From: Planctomycetota bacterium
Lineage (GTDB): Bacteria > Planctomycetota > PUPC01 > JACPCR01
Direction of reading: 5' to 3'
DNA: 15,526 nucleotides
Assembly (NCBI GenBank): GCA_030740295.1
Contig: JASLXP010000425.1
Coordinates: forward strand, 1 to 15,526
The notes beneath the pieces are model-generated. The model was not told where the DNA came from. It did no database searches and saw only the letters and a program-made list of their open reading frames with translations. Each line of letters opens with the position of its first letter. Within the stretch, counting starts at the first letter, position 1. Of the stretch, positions 14,506 to 15,526 are shown piece by piece. The position numbers were made by a program, and so were the translations under genes.

Positions 14506-15180
14506 GTGCCACTCTATCTCGTCAGCACCCCCATCGGTAATCTGGAAGACATCACTCATCGTGCGCTGAACGTACTCCGCGAAGTGGATCTGATAGCCGC
14601 TGAGGATACGCGTGTAACGGGGCGGCTGCTCAAACACTTTGGCATATCGAAACCGATGATGAGCAATCATGAGCACAATGAGAAGGGAAGAATCGTTCAG
14701 CTCATCGATCGGCTGAAATCTGGTGGCAGCGTAGCCGTAGTATCCAACGCTGGGACGCCGGGCATATCTGATCCAGGCTATCCCCTCGTGCGGGCGTGTA
14801 TTGATGAAGAGATTGAAATCGTTCCGATTCCGGGGGCGACCGCGTCTGTGCCGGCCCTGGTCGCGTCGGGATTGCCGGTCAACGAATTCTGGTATCGCGG
14901 GTTTCCGCCGCGGCGGCCGGGTCGGCGGGATCGTTTTCTCGAGGAATCAAAGGGGACGGCCGCAACGCTGGTCTTTTACGAATCTCCTTACCGGATTAAA
15001 AAACTTCTGGAGGCATGTCTGAGGATCTACGGCGACCGGCAGTGTGCCTTGTGCCGCGAGCTCACAAAGAAGTTCGAGGAGATCGTGCGCGGCTCGCTTT
15101 CGAATGTCCTGGAGAAAATAGACGAGAAAGAGCCAAGGGGTGAGTATGTGCTTGTCGTTGCAGGGAACGAAGAGGGATGA
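14506..15180 (+). CDS. rsmI: 16S rRNA (cytidine1402-2'-O)-methyltransferase, short form
   Basis: This SAM-dependent tetrapyrrole-methylase-fold enzyme methylates the ribose of C1402 in 16S rRNA. From the GTG at 14506 it has 224 residues: YLVSTPIGNLEDIT (4-17), AAEDTRVTGRLLKHFGI (31-47), SNAGTPGISDPGYPLV (80-95), PGATASVPALVASGLP (109-124), FYESPYRI (157-164), CRELTKKFEE (183-192) and a final RGEYVLVVAG. All family blocks are present. Two oddities: the usual SDAGTP is SNAGTP (N81), and the protein stops just after the core, without the 50-60-residue C-terminal extension of the 286-residue E. coli enzyme. The frame is open up to an ATG at 14359, but the added 49 residues do not resemble the family and the GTG lies two codons before the conserved YLVSTPIGN. 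The GTG lacks a clear ribosome binding site, so the start is tentative. Confidence 0.92.
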   Translation: MPLYLVSTPIGNLEDITHRALNVLREVDLIAAEDTRVTGRLLKHFGISKPMMSNHEHNEKGRIVQLIDRLKSGGSVAVVSNAGTPGISDPGYPLVRACIDEEIEIVPIPGATASVPALVASGLPVNEFWYRGFPPRRPGRRDRFLEESKGTAATLVFYESPYRIKKLLEACLRIYGDRQCALCRELTKKFEEIVRGSLSNVLEKIDEKEPRGEYVLVVAGNEEG

Positions 15181-15290
15181 ATTGAAGGGCGCTAACCAGG
15201 CCGGCCGATTCTTTCGTAAAAGGTCGATGACGGCCTCTGTGTGGCTTGAGAAGTCAATACAAAGCAGCTCCATAGCGTTCAGGTTAATCG

Positions 15291-15348
15291 TCTTCCTCTT
15301 CGTCTTAATCTTCATCGGAGCAGTTTGAGATAAAGACGAAGAGAAAGA
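15291..15348. repeat. Inverted repeat made of the purine minisatellite and its opposite-strand copy
   Basis: TCTTCCTCTTCGTCTT (15291-15306) is the reverse complement of 15333-15348 with one mismatch, leaving a 26-nt loop. The left arm is the same purine repeat type in opposite orientation, so the stem can also pair in a shifted register. Confidence 0.7.
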
Positions 15349-15377
15349 TGAAGAGAAAGACGATGAGAAAGATGAAG
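15332..15377 (+). repeat. 12-bp purine tandem repeat, about 3.8 copies
   Basis: The units are AAAGACGAAGAG, AAAGATGAAGAG, AAAGACGATGAG and a partial AAAGATGAAG, differing only by a few substitutions. All-purine composition (apart from the C/T at one site and one A-to-T change) points to slippage or a dispersed minisatellite. It is outside any recognised gene. Confidence 0.85.
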
Positions 15378-15504
15378 CCAGTCTCACGTTGCCTGCAGCC
15401 TGTCGCCATGCAGCACATCCAGTGGGTCAAGACGGAAGAGCTTTTACGGATTTAAGAAATGGGAGTCCTCTTGTTCAGGGGCGAAGTCCCGGTCGTTTGC
15501 CTAG

Positions 15505-15523
15505 CCCAGCCCAACGGGCTGGG
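15505..15523. repeat. REP-like GC-rich hairpin at the window edge
   Basis: CCCAGCCC (15505-15512) and GGGCTGGG (15516-15523) form a perfect 8-bp stem with loop AAC, extendable by a G-T and an A-T pair. The TT after the stem is too short for a sure terminator, and no gene ends nearby except the methyltransferase 325 nt upstream. It looks like a dispersed intergenic palindrome, but the window holds only one copy. Confidence 0.6.
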
Positions 15524-15526
15524 TTC

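Larger units (their letters stand above)
15181..15526 (+). other. Repeat-bearing intergenic region at window end, no gene recognised
   Basis: No convincing gene is seen. It holds a pyrimidine tract facing a purine tandem repeat (15291-15377) and a strong hairpin at the last bases. One plus-strand frame starting after a stop codon near 15329 stays open to the window edge, but it lacks a start codon and its composition comes from the purine repeat, so it is not called. Confidence 0.5.

Noticed and set aside
15140..15328. 62-codon frame overlapping the end of the methyltransferase gene
   Set aside because: It starts inside the rsmI coding sequence in another frame with no separate ribosome binding site; the tail comes from the pyrimidine repeat.

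Overview
The window (about 57% GC by eye) reads as bacterial chromosome. No rRNA, tRNA, CRISPR array, transposase or phage gene was recognised. A very large kinase / membrane / FGE-sulfatase fusion, a DUF4838 secreted protein with carbohydrate-binding-like ends, a Gfo/Idh/MocA oxidoreductase and purine-rich or palindromic intergenic repeats point to a Planctomycetota/Verrucomicrobiota/Lentisphaerota-like lineage, or a neighbour such as Hydrogenedentota or Sumerlaeota. This is inferred from gene content only; no marker gene settles it.

Layout. 1-1793 (+): the 3' part of an ABC exporter (fused permease and ATPase) and a DUF1854 gene, a known pairing. 2191-6051 (+): a 1286-residue protein with a cytoplasmic Ser/Thr-kinase fold, an acidic tract, one membrane helix, a long helical extracytoplasmic part and a C-terminal formylglycine-generating-enzyme-like domain. 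Its kinase motifs are degenerate, so it may be a pseudokinase. 6052-6639: a non-coding gap with several palindromes. 6640-7600 (+): a tight three-gene operon (small Cys-rich zinc-ribbon-like protein, two-CBS-domain protein, DUF6868-like two-helix membrane protein).

7657-14332 (-): four genes transcribed leftward, in order a secreted DUF4838 protein, a Gfo/Idh/MocA oxidoreductase, dihydrolipoyl dehydrogenase and an alpha/beta-hydrolase esterase. A sigma70-like promoter lies before the first. The DUF4838 protein, oxidoreductase and esterase suit carbohydrate or sugar-derivative breakdown; dihydrolipoyl dehydrogenase is a central-metabolism enzyme that may only be a passenger. 14506-15180 (+): a short RsmI-type 16S rRNA methyltransferase, divergent from the DUF4838 gene. 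15181-15526: non-coding, with a 12-bp purine tandem repeat facing its own inverted copy and a strong REP-like hairpin at the window edge.

The most unusual items are the degenerate kinase-FGE receptor-like fusion, the uncharacterised zinc-ribbon/CBS/DUF6868 operon, and the repeat-rich tail. Nothing here proves a new defence or mobile system.
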